From NCBI GenBank assembly GCA_048263775.1, contig JBLXDU010000003.1, forward strand, positions 248,001 through 312,000: 64,000 nucleotides of DNA. Direction: 5' to 3'. The notes beneath the pieces were generated by a model, which searched no databases, was not told where the DNA came from, and saw only the letters and a list, made by a program, of their open reading frames with translations. The DNA comes from UBA1479 sp048263775. GTDB taxonomy: Bacteria > Pseudomonadota > Alphaproteobacteria > Rhodospirillales > Casp-alpha2. Shown in pieces: positions 56,720-64,000 of this stretch (position 1 is its first letter; every line of letters begins with the position of its first letter). The position numbers were made by a program, and so were the translations under genes.

Positions 56720-57763
56720 TTAGGCCGCACGCTCGCCCTTTAGACGCATTGGTGTGCGGGGGCCCATGTTGTAGCGATCGGCAAATTTGGGATCGAGTTT
56801 ACGCCCCCCCCGCGCGTTGAACCAGATACGCAACAGATTGCGTTTACGCGTGCCGTCGGGCCAATCCTCGAACGCGGCGCGGGAATGCAGCGTCACGTAG
56901 TTGTTAAGGATCTGGATGTCTCCCTGCTCGAACGTCATGTCATAGCGGAACCGGTCGCTGACGCAGAGTTCTTGGATATAATCGAGCGCCTCCCGGGCAA
57001 GGTCGGAAATCGGCTCGCCGATGAATTCCTGGCCCTCAATGATCGCCTTGCGCAGGTAACGGCAACTCAGTCGCCCATCGCACCAGCTGTAGACCGGCAC
57101 CTTGTGGCGGGTGACGGGATGGGTTTCCCCGGCTTCGCCCTCGCCCCGCAGGTTGAAGTGAAAACCTTCATACAGCACCGGCAGGTATTCCGGGCGGGTC
57201 ATCAGAATTTCGTTGTACACCGCCATACTTGAGGCGATCTGACTTTCCCCGCCGGACATGGACGGCTGCAGGCAAAGCAGGCTGACCATATCCAGGCCGT
57301 CGCAATGGAAATACAGCTTCTGACGCGTCTTGTAGCCGCGAATCAGCGGATCGTTGTAATCGAGCCCCTTGTCAGTGACTTCGCCAATCACGTCACCATC
57401 CGGGTTGTGGTGCATGGGTTGGCCCATCAGAACAGTCAGCGCCCAGTACATGGCCTCGATCCGGGAGCGGTCATAGCGCTCGACCTCCAGCCCCTTGATC
57501 AGCACGCAGCCGCGCCCGTTTTCCAATTCCTTGGCCGCCCAATCGGCCAGCGCCGTCAACACCGGGGCGTCGATATCCTCGAGCCCGAATTGCTGCGCCC
57601 CTCGGCCCTGGGCCGCCAGGTCGGCGGTTACGCTTTCGAGCGCACTCAGTTCCTCGGGGCTTAAGCGCCGGATCCAGTGGGAATCGCCGGCCAGTTCTGC
57701 GGCTGTCCAGGCGGATTTTTCGGTAACGGGGGTCAGGATCGTGTCGGTCATGGCGGTCAACAT
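56720..57763 (-). CDS. TauD/TfdA-family Fe(II)/2-oxoglutarate dioxygenase
   Basis: 347 residues. The facial triad is visible: H-x-D in KLYFHCDGLDMVSLLCLQP and the distal His in NNYVTLHSRAAFED, with the 2-oxoglutarate Arg in KRNLLRIWFNARGG. LLCLQPSMSGGESQIASS is typical of the TauD-like group. The substrate (sulfonate, carnitine-type amine or herbicide-like ether) is unknown. Two starts are possible, 57763 and 57751; neither has a clear ribosome site. Diverges from the PrpB-like gene. Confidence 0.85.
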   Translation of the reverse strand: MLTAMTDTILTPVTEKSAWTAAELAGDSHWIRRLSPEELSALESVTADLAAQGRGAQQFGLEDIDAPVLTALADWAAKELENGRGCVLIKGLEVERYDRSRIEAMYWALTVLMGQPMHHNPDGDVIGEVTDKGLDYNDPLIRGYKTRQKLYFHCDGLDMVSLLCLQPSMSGGESQIASSMAVYNEILMTRPEYLPVLYEGFHFNLRGEGEAGETHPVTRHKVPVYSWCDGRLSCRYLRKAIIEGQEFIGEPISDLAREALDYIQELCVSDRFRYDMTFEQGDIQILNNYVTLHSRAAFEDWPDGTRKRNLLRIWFNARGGRKLDPKFADRYNMGPRTPMRLKGERAA

Positions 57764-57904
57764 TTCGTACTAAAGGATGAGCAGGCAAGCCACCGGCGCG
57801 GCACACGCCAGGGTCGGATTGTCGATATTCGACTGTCTAGCACGCAACCACCGTTGCGTCGGCGGCAAAATAACCGTTAAGTGTGCTCCAATGACAGCGT
57901 GAAA

Positions 57905-57914
57905 TTGTATACAG
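57905..57914. promoter_or_regulatory. TTGTATACAG operator-like site between tauD-like and prpB-like genes
   Basis: The 8-base core TGTATACA (57906-57913) is identical to that at 34428-34435. It lies 53 bases upstream of the PrpB-like start and about 140 upstream of the TauD-like start, so it could control either or both. Confidence 0.4.
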
Positions 57915-57966
57915 TTTGCGCGCATGATTCACAAACAACGCCCACATTTGACGGAGGATATCCCCC

Positions 57967-58878
57967 ATGACTTGGCTTGAAGGCAACGGACGCGACAAAC
58001 GCCCTGCGGGCGAACGGCTGCGCGAGCTTTTGGACCGCGACGAAATCCTGCGCGTACCCGGCGCGCACAACGCCTTTGCCGGCATGATCGCCAAGCAGGC
58101 GGGGTTCGAAACGTTGTACATCTCGGGCGGTGCCGTCACGGCTTCGCTCGGCCTTCCCGACCTCGGCATCATGACCCTGGACGAAATGTGCAACGTCGTG
58201 CGCAGCGTATCGCGCACCACGGACCTGCCGCTGATCGTCGACGGCGACACGGGCTACGGCGGCGTGCTGAACGCCATGCGCGTGGTCAAGGAACTGGAAT
58301 TGTCCGGCGCCGGCGCCGTCCATATCGAAGACCAACTGCTGCCGAAGAAATGCGGCCACCTGAACGACAAACGTCTGGTCGAACCCGAAGAAGCCGCCGC
58401 CAAGATCGCCGCCGCCAAGGCAGCGTCATCGCATCTGGTGATCATCGCGCGCACGGACGCCGCCGGGGTCGAAGGGCTGGACGCGGCCATCAAGCGCGCC
58501 AACCTGTACCGCGAAGCCGGCGCAGACGTAACCTTCCCCGACGGCCTGCCGTCGGCCGAGGATCATGTCGAATTCGCCAAGAAAGTGCCCGGAAAGAAGA
58601 TGGCCAACATGACCGAATACGGCCGCACCCCCTTCTTCACGGGCCAGCAGTTCCAGGACATGGGCTTCGACATCGTGATCTGGCCGGCGACCTCCATCCG
58701 CGCCGCTGCCAAGCTGTTCCAGGACTTGTACGGCCATATGCGCGACCATGACGGCACCGAAGGCTTCATGGACAAGGTGATGAGCCGCGCCGAACAATAC
58801 GACACGCTGGCCTATTACGATTACGAAGCGCTGGACGCTTCGGTCGCCCGGACGGTTGTCCCTGAATACGGCAAATAA
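57967..58878 (+). CDS. Isocitrate lyase/PEP mutase family, PrpB-like lyase
   Basis: 303 residues. The catalytic cysteine motif is LLPKKCGHLNDK; metal and substrate residues appear in LPLIVDGDTGYGG, AVHIEDQ and IIARTDA. The N-terminal PGAHNAFAGMIAKQAGFETLYISGGAVTASLGLPD is typical of PrpB and 2,3-dimethylmalate lyase. It cleaves a substituted isocitrate or malate to pyruvate plus a second acid. GGAGGA precedes the ATG by about 9 bases. No prpC/prpD genes are adjacent, so 2-methylisocitrate as substrate is not certain. Confidence 0.85.
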   Translation: MTWLEGNGRDKRPAGERLRELLDRDEILRVPGAHNAFAGMIAKQAGFETLYISGGAVTASLGLPDLGIMTLDEMCNVVRSVSRTTDLPLIVDGDTGYGGVLNAMRVVKELELSGAGAVHIEDQLLPKKCGHLNDKRLVEPEEAAAKIAAAKAASSHLVIIARTDAAGVEGLDAAIKRANLYREAGADVTFPDGLPSAEDHVEFAKKVPGKKMANMTEYGRTPFFTGQQFQDMGFDIVIWPATSIRAAAKLFQDLYGHMRDHDGTEGFMDKVMSRAEQYDTLAYYDYEALDASVARTVVPEYGK

Positions 58879-58882
58879 GCCG

Positions 58883-58918
58883 CGTTCACGGCGTCAATGA
58901 CGTTTGACGCCGTGAACG
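58883..58918. terminator. Perfect 15-bp hairpin between convergent genes
   Basis: CGTTCACGGCGTCAA (58883-58897) and its exact complement at 58904-58918 form a 15-bp stem with a 6-base loop. It lies just after the PrpB-like stop and overlaps the last codons of the convergent stress gene. It lacks a T-run, so it may terminate with Rho help or protect both 3' ends. Confidence 0.6.
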
Positions 58919-59451
58919 TGGACGTCGTGGGCGGAATGTTTGGTCAGGACCGCTTTCGCACGGGATTCCTTTTCCGCGGTTGGGGTCAGCACCCATAGCA
59001 GCAGGCCGCCGCGTTCCATCTGGTCGCGCAGAAATTTGGCGTGGCTTTCCCCGATTCCGGCGGCCAGAAGCACACCGATCATGGCACCGGCACCACCGGC
59101 AATGGCCGCAGCGGCGGCGGCCAACGTTCCCCCCGAGGCGACGATCGCGCCCGCGGTCAGGGTCGCCGGGATATAGGTCAAGATACCGATTATGCCGCCT
59201 TCCGCGTCGCCGATGCTTTCCGGCGATACATAGGCCGTGCGCGGAGCATCGGGGTCATCCTCGGCGGCGGCAGCCGCTTCGTATATATGCCCCAGTTTTT
59301 CCTGCACCGCGTCTTCGCCCGCGAGGAGGCTGATCTCCGCCCGATTAAACCCGGAACTCAGCAACTCATCAATCGCAGCCTGCAGGGAATCGGCGGTTTC
59401 AAATACGCCAACGGCTTCTCGCGAGAAATCCGTTGCAGCTTCGTTGGGCAT
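58894..59451 (-). CDS. General-stress (YflT/heat-inducible type) hydrophobic protein
   Basis: 185 residues. The N-terminal part (VGVFETADSLQAAIDELLSSGFNRAEISLLAGEDAVQEKLG) is the domain common in stress-induced proteins. A long Gly/Ala-rich hydrophobic middle (GIIGILTYIPATLTAGAIVASGGTLAAAAAAIAGG) follows, then a short charged tail. AAAGGAGG precedes the ATG by 8 bases, supporting the start at 59451 over the longer frame. The function is unknown; membrane or shell association is plausible. Confidence 0.8.
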   Translation of the reverse strand: MPNEAATDFSREAVGVFETADSLQAAIDELLSSGFNRAEISLLAGEDAVQEKLGHIYEAAAAAEDDPDAPRTAYVSPESIGDAEGGIIGILTYIPATLTAGAIVASGGTLAAAAAAIAGGAGAMIGVLLAAGIGESHAKFLRDQMERGGLLLWVLTPTAEKESRAKAVLTKHSAHDVHVHGVKRH

Positions 59452-59551
59452 GGGGCGGCCTCCTTTGGGCATGATGCGACGGGGTTCATCATTCCCGATT
59501 GCCGCACCTGGGGCCTTGACCTGCGTCAACCGGCCGCTGCCCGCAAAGAAT

Positions 59552-60268
59552 TTAGCAGCCCATCGCCTCGGCAACGCCGACCAGATCCTTGGCGACGACC
59601 TCCCAGTCGCTTTCCGCCGCCTGGTCCACTTCCTGGTCGGGGCCGTATTCCTTGCGCGGCAGGAAGGCCGTCTTCATGCCGTGGCTGCGGGCGGCCGCCA
59701 GATCGTAATTGTGACAGGCCGTCAGCATGCACTGCTCCGGCGTGGCCTTCATGCCCATCAGTTCGATGGCCGTCAGATAGGCGCGCGGGTGCGGCTTGTA
59801 GACCTGGGCGTTTTCCGCCGTCAGGATCGCATCGAACGGCAGCCGTCCGTGCTTGGCGATGCCCGTCAGCCAGGCGAAGGAGCCGTTGGACAAGGTGACC
59901 AGGGTGTATTTCCTGGCCAGCCGGGTCAGCCCCTCGACCGCGTCGGGCCAAGGATCGATCTTCAGCCACAGATGCAGAATTTCCTGCTTCTGCGCTTCCG
60001 AAAGCCCCTCCAGACCGAAGTCGCCGATCACCTGGTTCATGCGCTCCAGATACATTTCATCCAGATTGAAATAGGGGCGTGCCCCCGAGATCACGGCATC
60101 CATGGCCGGGCGGTATCCGGCCTTCCAGGCAGCGAGGAAACCCGGCCAGTCGGCGTCGATCCCTTCCCGCTTTCCATAGTCCGACAACAGGCGCAGCAAG
60201 CTGGACCGCCAATCGGTAACGGTGCCGAATACGTCGAAAAAGATCACCTTCACGTTGGGGGCGGTCAT
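59552..60268 (-). CDS. Haloacid dehalogenase, type II
   Basis: 238 residues. Nucleophile Asp in IFFDVFGTVTDWRSS, the LSNGS phosphate/halide loop (VTLSNGSFAWL), Lys in VYKPHPRAY and the acidic motif TACHNYDLAAARSHGMKTAFL complete the HAD core. These enzymes hydrolyse L-2-haloacids, and several family members act as phosphatases. GAGGAAA precedes the ATG by 5-8 bases. It stands alone, diverging from the GNAT gene. Confidence 0.85.
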   Translation of the reverse strand: MTAPNVKVIFFDVFGTVTDWRSSLLRLLSDYGKREGIDADWPGFLAAWKAGYRPAMDAVISGARPYFNLDEMYLERMNQVIGDFGLEGLSEAQKQEILHLWLKIDPWPDAVEGLTRLARKYTLVTLSNGSFAWLTGIAKHGRLPFDAILTAENAQVYKPHPRAYLTAIELMGMKATPEQCMLTACHNYDLAAARSHGMKTAFLPRKEYGPDQEVDQAAESDWEVVAKDLVGVAEAMGC

Positions 60269-60364
60269 GGCGGTTTCCTCGTGTCATGGATTTGTCGGGC
60301 CGATGGGCATAGGCTAATCTCGCCACACACACCCGGCAATCGCAAAGCGCTTCGGAACCTCGCC

Positions 60365-60826
60365 ATGCCCCAAGACGTAATTGTGCGCGCACCCACGCGC
60401 GAAGATTTTGATGCCTGGTCCCGCCTGTGGACCGGCTACAACGCGTTCTATGAACGCAAGGGACCAACGGCCGTTTCGCCCGAGATGACGCACCTGACCT
60501 GGGACCGCTTCTTCGATGCTTACGAGCCCATGCATTGCCTGGTTGCCGAACATGACAATCGGCTGGTCGGCTTGGTCCATTACATCTATCACCGCAACAC
60601 AGTAATGCGCGGACCGACCTGTTATCTGCAGGACCTGTTCACCGACGCGGACCTGCGGGGCCAAGGCGTCGGCCGCGCGCTGATCGAGGCCGTGTACGAC
60701 CGCGCCCGGGCGGCCGGGTCGCCCCGCGTCTACTGGCAGACCCACGAAACCAACACCACGGCCATGACGCTGTATGACAAGGTCGCTACGAAGTCCGGCT
60801 TTGTCGTATACCGGCACGATCTTTAG
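60365..60826 (+). CDS. GNAT family N-acetyltransferase
   Basis: 153 residues. Acetyl-CoA binding motif A is LQDLFTDADLRGQGVGRALIEAVYDRARAAG, with the R/QxxGxG/A pattern, followed by the beta-strand VYWQTHETNTTAMTLYDKV. It is a general amine or amino-acid acetyltransferase with unknown acceptor. It begins 96 bases from the divergent haloacid dehalogenase gene and ends 24 bases before the enoyl-CoA hydratase gene, so the pair may be co-transcribed. Confidence 0.82.
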   Translation: MPQDVIVRAPTREDFDAWSRLWTGYNAFYERKGPTAVSPEMTHLTWDRFFDAYEPMHCLVAEHDNRLVGLVHYIYHRNTVMRGPTCYLQDLFTDADLRGQGVGRALIEAVYDRARAAGSPRVYWQTHETNTTAMTLYDKVATKSGFVVYRHDL

Positions 60827-60850
60827 ACAACGAAGAACCAGGGAGCCCCC

Positions 60851-61666
60851 ATGATTACCTCGCCCAATGAAACGGTCCTGACCAACGTCCGGGACGGCGT
60901 CTGCCGCATCACCTTCAACCGCCCGCAGGCGCTGAACGCCATCACCATCGAGGTTATGACGGCCCTGAAGGAGATCACCGGCCAGCTGCGCGAGAGCAAG
61001 GACGTGCGTGTCGTGATCATGCGGGGCCAGGGCGATCACTTCATGGCCGGGGGCGACGTCAAGGCCTTCAAGACCATGCTGGACGAGGAGCCGGACCGCG
61101 ATAAGACGGCCGAACAATTCGACGCCCGCCTGTCGCGCGTCCATGCGACCATCGAAAACATGCGCGCCATGCCGCAACCGATCATCGCCTCTGTGCGGGG
61201 GGCCGCCGCAGGTGCGGGGGTCAGCCTGATGCTGGCCTGCGATCTGGCCCTGGCCGCCGACGATGCGTTCTTCACCCTGGCATACTGCCACATCGGGACC
61301 AGCCCGGATGGCGGGTCGACCTATGCCCTGCCGCGCACGGTCGGCCTTAAGAAGGCCATGGAGATTGCGCTGCTGGGGGACCGTTTCACGGCCCAGGACG
61401 CGCTTGACTGGGGCATGGTCAACCGGATCGTTCCGGCGGCCGACCTGGAAGCCGAGACGGACAAACTCGCCGCCCGACTGGCCAAGGCCGCCGGTCACGC
61501 CAACGCAGAGGCCAAGGCACTGCTGAATGCCTCGTTCCATAACAGCCTCACCGACCAACTGGACGCGGAAAAAGCCGCCTTCATCCGCAATACGCGGACC
61601 GGCGACTTCTACGAAGGCGTCACTGCCTTCGCGGAAAAGCGCAAACCGGACTTCACCGGAGAATAA
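60851..61666 (+). CDS. Enoyl-CoA hydratase/isomerase (PaaG-like)
   Basis: 271 residues. Oxyanion-hole motifs GQGDHFMAGGDVKAFKTML and SVRGAAAGAGVSLMLACDLALAADDA. The later motif GTSPDGGSTYALPRTVG has Asp in place of the hydratase Glu, as in PaaG-type isomerases (family pattern PDGGSTY). That points to an isomerase. AGGGAG lies about 6 bases before the ATG. It ends 3 bases before the convergent double-HTH regulator stop. Confidence 0.85.
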   Translation: MITSPNETVLTNVRDGVCRITFNRPQALNAITIEVMTALKEITGQLRESKDVRVVIMRGQGDHFMAGGDVKAFKTMLDEEPDRDKTAEQFDARLSRVHATIENMRAMPQPIIASVRGAAAGAGVSLMLACDLALAADDAFFTLAYCHIGTSPDGGSTYALPRTVGLKKAMEIALLGDRFTAQDALDWGMVNRIVPAADLEAETDKLAARLAKAAGHANAEAKALLNASFHNSLTDQLDAEKAAFIRNTRTGDFYEGVTAFAEKRKPDFTGE

Positions 61667-61669
61667 GAC

Positions 61670-62902
61670 TCACCGCTCCCGGCCGGCGGCGGCGACCTCA
61701 CGGACGATCGCCATGAAATCATTTGCGGCGGCGGTCTGGCGCACGCCGCAGCGTTGCAGCAGGCAGATCGTGCGCTCCGGCAGGGGAAACCCTAGGTCGA
61801 GCGGCACAATCCGCCCCGCCAGTTCTTCGGCGTTGAATTCGATCCTGGAGCGGAAGGAAATCTGTTCCGAATTGAGCAGGAGATAGCGGATCACGGCGTT
61901 GGAGCTGGTCTCAACCGCCCCTTCGGGCGGGCGCCCCGTGGTTTCGACGAAGACCTGGTCCAGCAAGGCCCGGGTGATACTGCCCAGGGGCGGCAGGATG
62001 AACGGATAACGCCGCAGTTCACCCGCCGACACCGCCTTGTGGCCGGCCAGGGGATGGTCCGCCGATACGAACAAACCCATGGGATCACGCACGATAGGCT
62101 CGACCGCCACGCTTTCCAGCAATTCCTTATTCGGTTCGGCGCAGATCAGTACGTCTATTTCACCCGCGTGCATCCCGGTAATCAGTGAGTCAATGGGCCC
62201 TTCCACCGTGCGCACCAGAATCTGCGGATGCTGTGCCAACACCCGCGTGATGGCTTCGGGCAGCAGTGCATTCCGCGAATAGGCCAGCCCGCCGACGCAA
62301 ACCAGGCCCGAGGATTCACCTTCGAAGGATTGGACGTCGTCCTCCATCTTGCGCAGTTCCGACAGCACGCGCTTGAAGCACAACGCACTGGACACGCCCG
62401 CCGGCGTCGCGATCATGCCCGTTGACGTGCGCGAGAACAGGGCCACGCCCAGATCGTCCTCGAGATGACGGATCGACGTCGAAATTGCCGGCTGCGACAC
62501 GCCAAGGACCTGGCAGGCCCGCTTGACAGAACCGAAATCATGCACGGCGACCAGGGCACGGAGACGTGACATATCGACATGCATGTGGAACAGGGACGCG
62601 TTTTCATGCACGCCGACTTCATGGCCCGAAATCAGCATGTCGCGGAGGTCGTTGAATTCCGCCTGAATGATCCCGCAGCGTTCCGCGACCAGGCTGCCGA
62701 CGGGCGTCGGTGACATGCCGTCCTGGGCCCGGGTCAGCAGCGGACGGCCGAATTTTTCCTCCAGAATGCCCAAGGACCGGGACACGGCGGATGGGCTGCG
62801 GCGCAGATGCTCGCCCGCCGCCGCGATGCGCCCATGGGCCAGCACGGACGCGAACGTGGCCAAATGGCTGAGGGAAAAATTCTTGTCGAACCGGTTTTGC
62901 AC
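61670..62902 (-). CDS. LysR-type regulator with two tandem HTH domains
   Basis: 410 residues. Two complete LysR-type winged helices are visible in one chain: residues about 11-70 (LSHLATFASVLAHGRIAAAGEHLRRSPSAVSRSLGILEEKFGRPLLTR) and about 111-170 (MSRLRALVAVHDFGSVKRACQVLGVSQPAISTSIRHLEDDLGVALFSRT). An effector domain follows to the end. The GTG at 62902 is chosen as start: AAGGG lies 7 bases upstream. A longer frame starts with TTG at 62965 and lacks a ribosome site. It probably regulates the divergent TctC gene. Confidence 0.85.
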   Translation of the reverse strand: MQNRFDKNFSLSHLATFASVLAHGRIAAAGEHLRRSPSAVSRSLGILEEKFGRPLLTRAQDGMSPTPVGSLVAERCGIIQAEFNDLRDMLISGHEVGVHENASLFHMHVDMSRLRALVAVHDFGSVKRACQVLGVSQPAISTSIRHLEDDLGVALFSRTSTGMIATPAGVSSALCFKRVLSELRKMEDDVQSFEGESSGLVCVGGLAYSRNALLPEAITRVLAQHPQILVRTVEGPIDSLITGMHAGEIDVLICAEPNKELLESVAVEPIVRDPMGLFVSADHPLAGHKAVSAGELRRYPFILPPLGSITRALLDQVFVETTGRPPEGAVETSSNAVIRYLLLNSEQISFRSRIEFNAEELAGRIVPLDLGFPLPERTICLLQRCGVRQTAAANDFMAIVREVAAAGRER

Positions 62903-63047
62903 GTGTTCACCCTTCAATCCCGCGGCGCCTGCCTTAGCGCCCGGGAAGCCGCCCAATATAAACAAATTCGACTGGCATATAGCGAATTTGAAATTGGGGA
63001 ACGGCGACCCGGCGTGTTTCCTTCATAGTCAAAATGGGAGGATAACA

Positions 63048-64000
63048 ATGCTGACAAGATTCCTTACACTCGCCAAAACCACATTCGTCGCGGCGGCCAT
63101 CGCCGTTGCCGCCATGCCGGCGGCCCAGGCCGAATTCCCCGAACAGGCCGTGAAAATCGTCGTCCCCTACAAGGCCGGCGGCAATACGGACGTCATCGCC
63201 CGCATCTTCGCGGACCACCTCCAGGAAGCCCTGGGTGGTGCGGTCGTCGTCGAAAACCGTGGCGGCGGCGGCGGGACCATCGGTGCCGCACTGGTCGCGG
63301 GCGCCAAGCCGGACGGCTATACCCTGCTGTTCGCCACCGCGGGCTCGCACTCCATCAACCCCAATCTACGCAAGATCAAGTACGACCCGATCAAGGACTT
63401 CCAGCCGATCAGCGCGGGCGTGGTCTCATCCCTGCTGATGGTCGTTCACCCCTCGGTGCCGGCCAAAACCCTGAAGGAACTGATCGCCCTGACCTCTTCG
63501 GGCAAGGAGCAATACAACTTCGCCTCGGGCGGGATTGGCACCCTGGCCCATGTCGCGGGCGAACTGTACAACCAGAAGACCGGATCGAAGCTGCCCCATG
63601 TGCCTTACAAAGGCGCCGGTCCTGCCCTCAACGATGCCGTTGCGGGCCGCATCCAGGTCTACATGAACAACATCCCCAAGATCCTACCGCATGTGCAGTC
63701 GGGCGCCCTGCGCCCGCTGGCCCTGGGTGCCGCCAAGCGCTCGGCCCTGCTGCCGGATGTCCCAACTACGGCCGAGGCGGGCTTGGCAGGCATGGAGATG
63801 GGGTCCTGGTTCGGTCTGCTGGCCCCTGCCGGCACGCCGAAGGACGCCGTCGACAAGCTATTCGCCGCCATGCAGTCGGCCAAGACCTCCACCAAAGTGC
63901 TGGAGCGTCTCAAGGGCATCGGCTCGGAAATCGAGATTTCGGACTCTCCGGAACAGTTCGGCGCCTACATGCAGGACCAACTCAAATGGTGGGCCGGCGT
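63048..64000 (+). CDS. Tripartite tricarboxylate transporter receptor TctC (cut at the window end)
   Basis: The first 317 residues are in the window and no stop is reached. A signal peptide (MLTRFLTLAKTTFVAAAIAVAAMPAAQA, then EFPEQAVKIVVPYKAGGNTDVIARIF) and the Bug/TctC core (VVENRGGGGGTIGAALVAGAKPDGYTLLFAT, GAGPALNDAVAGRIQVYMNN, LAPAGTPKD) are clear. It binds a carboxylate in the periplasm. GGGAGG precedes the ATG by 7 bases. The divergent double-HTH LysR gene lies 145 bases away. Confidence 0.92.
   Translation, partial: MLTRFLTLAKTTFVAAAIAVAAMPAAQAEFPEQAVKIVVPYKAGGNTDVIARIFADHLQEALGGAVVVENRGGGGGTIGAALVAGAKPDGYTLLFATAGSHSINPNLRKIKYDPIKDFQPISAGVVSSLLMVVHPSVPAKTLKELIALTSSGKEQYNFASGGIGTLAHVAGELYNQKTGSKLPHVPYKGAGPALNDAVAGRIQVYMNNIPKILPHVQSGALRPLALGAAKRSALLPDVPTTAEAGLAGMEMGSWFGLLAPAGTPKDAVDKLFAAMQSAKTSTKVLERLKGIGSEIEISDSPEQFGAYMQDQLKWWAG

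Noticed and set aside
1..64000. Prophage, insertion sequence, CRISPR array, tRNA or rRNA
   Set aside because: I saw no transposase, integrase, structural phage gene, spaced direct-repeat array, or tRNA/rRNA-like sequence. Small elements could still be missed by eye.

Overview
The window reads as chromosomal DNA of a GC-rich alphaproteobacterium, most like a Rhodospirillales or other marine-type lineage. The supporting signs are a hopanoid (hpn) cluster, TAXI-TRAP and tripartite tricarboxylate (TctC) solute receptors, organosulfonate genes (comDE, slcC, comC), many MmgE/PrpD, CaiB/BaiF and enoyl-CoA hydratase genes, and strong Shine-Dalgarno sites ahead of ATG, GTG and TTG starts. I found no rRNA, tRNA, insertion sequence, phage gene or CRISPR array. 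Function calls come from reading motifs by eye, not from database searches.

Layout. 1-2929 (minus): hopanoid operon hpnM-hpnC-hpnB-hpnD, the last cut by the window edge. 3113-6894: a PhnZ/TmpB-like HD oxygenase, a DadA-like flavoenzyme, a GlcD-like FAD oxidase and an AT-rich orphan membrane protein. 6891-11112: comD-comE-slcC-comC (sulfopyruvate/sulfolactate metabolism) with a divergent GntR regulator. 11122-14387: cyclic-nucleotide-binding protein, GST, cupin, an 801-bp gene-free stretch, and a hemerythrin-like protein. 14395-22626 (minus): TAXI-TRAP transporter, a second split ThDP decarboxylase resembling ComDE, an NTF2-fold protein, a histidine kinase, an aldehyde dehydrogenase and an SDR; a gamma-glutamyltransferase-like gene diverges from it. 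24878-27269: receiver and Hpt proteins behind a good sigma-54 promoter, facing a LuxO/NtrC-like activator. 27380-34397: two MFS transporters, GST/hydrolase/isomerase operon, a TetR regulator with two visible operators, and a solute-binding protein.

34549-49850 is the metabolic centre. A five-gene plus-strand operon (hydratase, ketopantoate-reductase-like, MmgE/PrpD, DUF1932-type dehydrogenase, small membrane protein) converges on a tightly packed ten-gene minus-strand operon (MmgE/PrpD, MaoC, acyl-CoA dehydrogenase, CoA transferase, LeuC-like, LeuD-like, four-domain rhodanese, IPMDH-like, ketopantoate-reductase-like, Ldh-like). A LysR gene diverges from the latter. Together they suggest an undescribed pathway for a branched or substituted dicarboxylic acid.

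49989-64000: LysR, hydroxypyruvate isomerase, amtB-glnK, enoyl-CoA hydratases, a 2-hydroxyacid dehydrogenase, a PAS-GGDEF protein whose PAS domain resembles LOV but lacks the photoactive cysteine, a TauD-like dioxygenase, a PrpB-like lyase, a stress protein, a haloacid dehalogenase, a GNAT, an unusual LysR-type protein with two helix-turn-helix domains, and the start of a TctC receptor gene.
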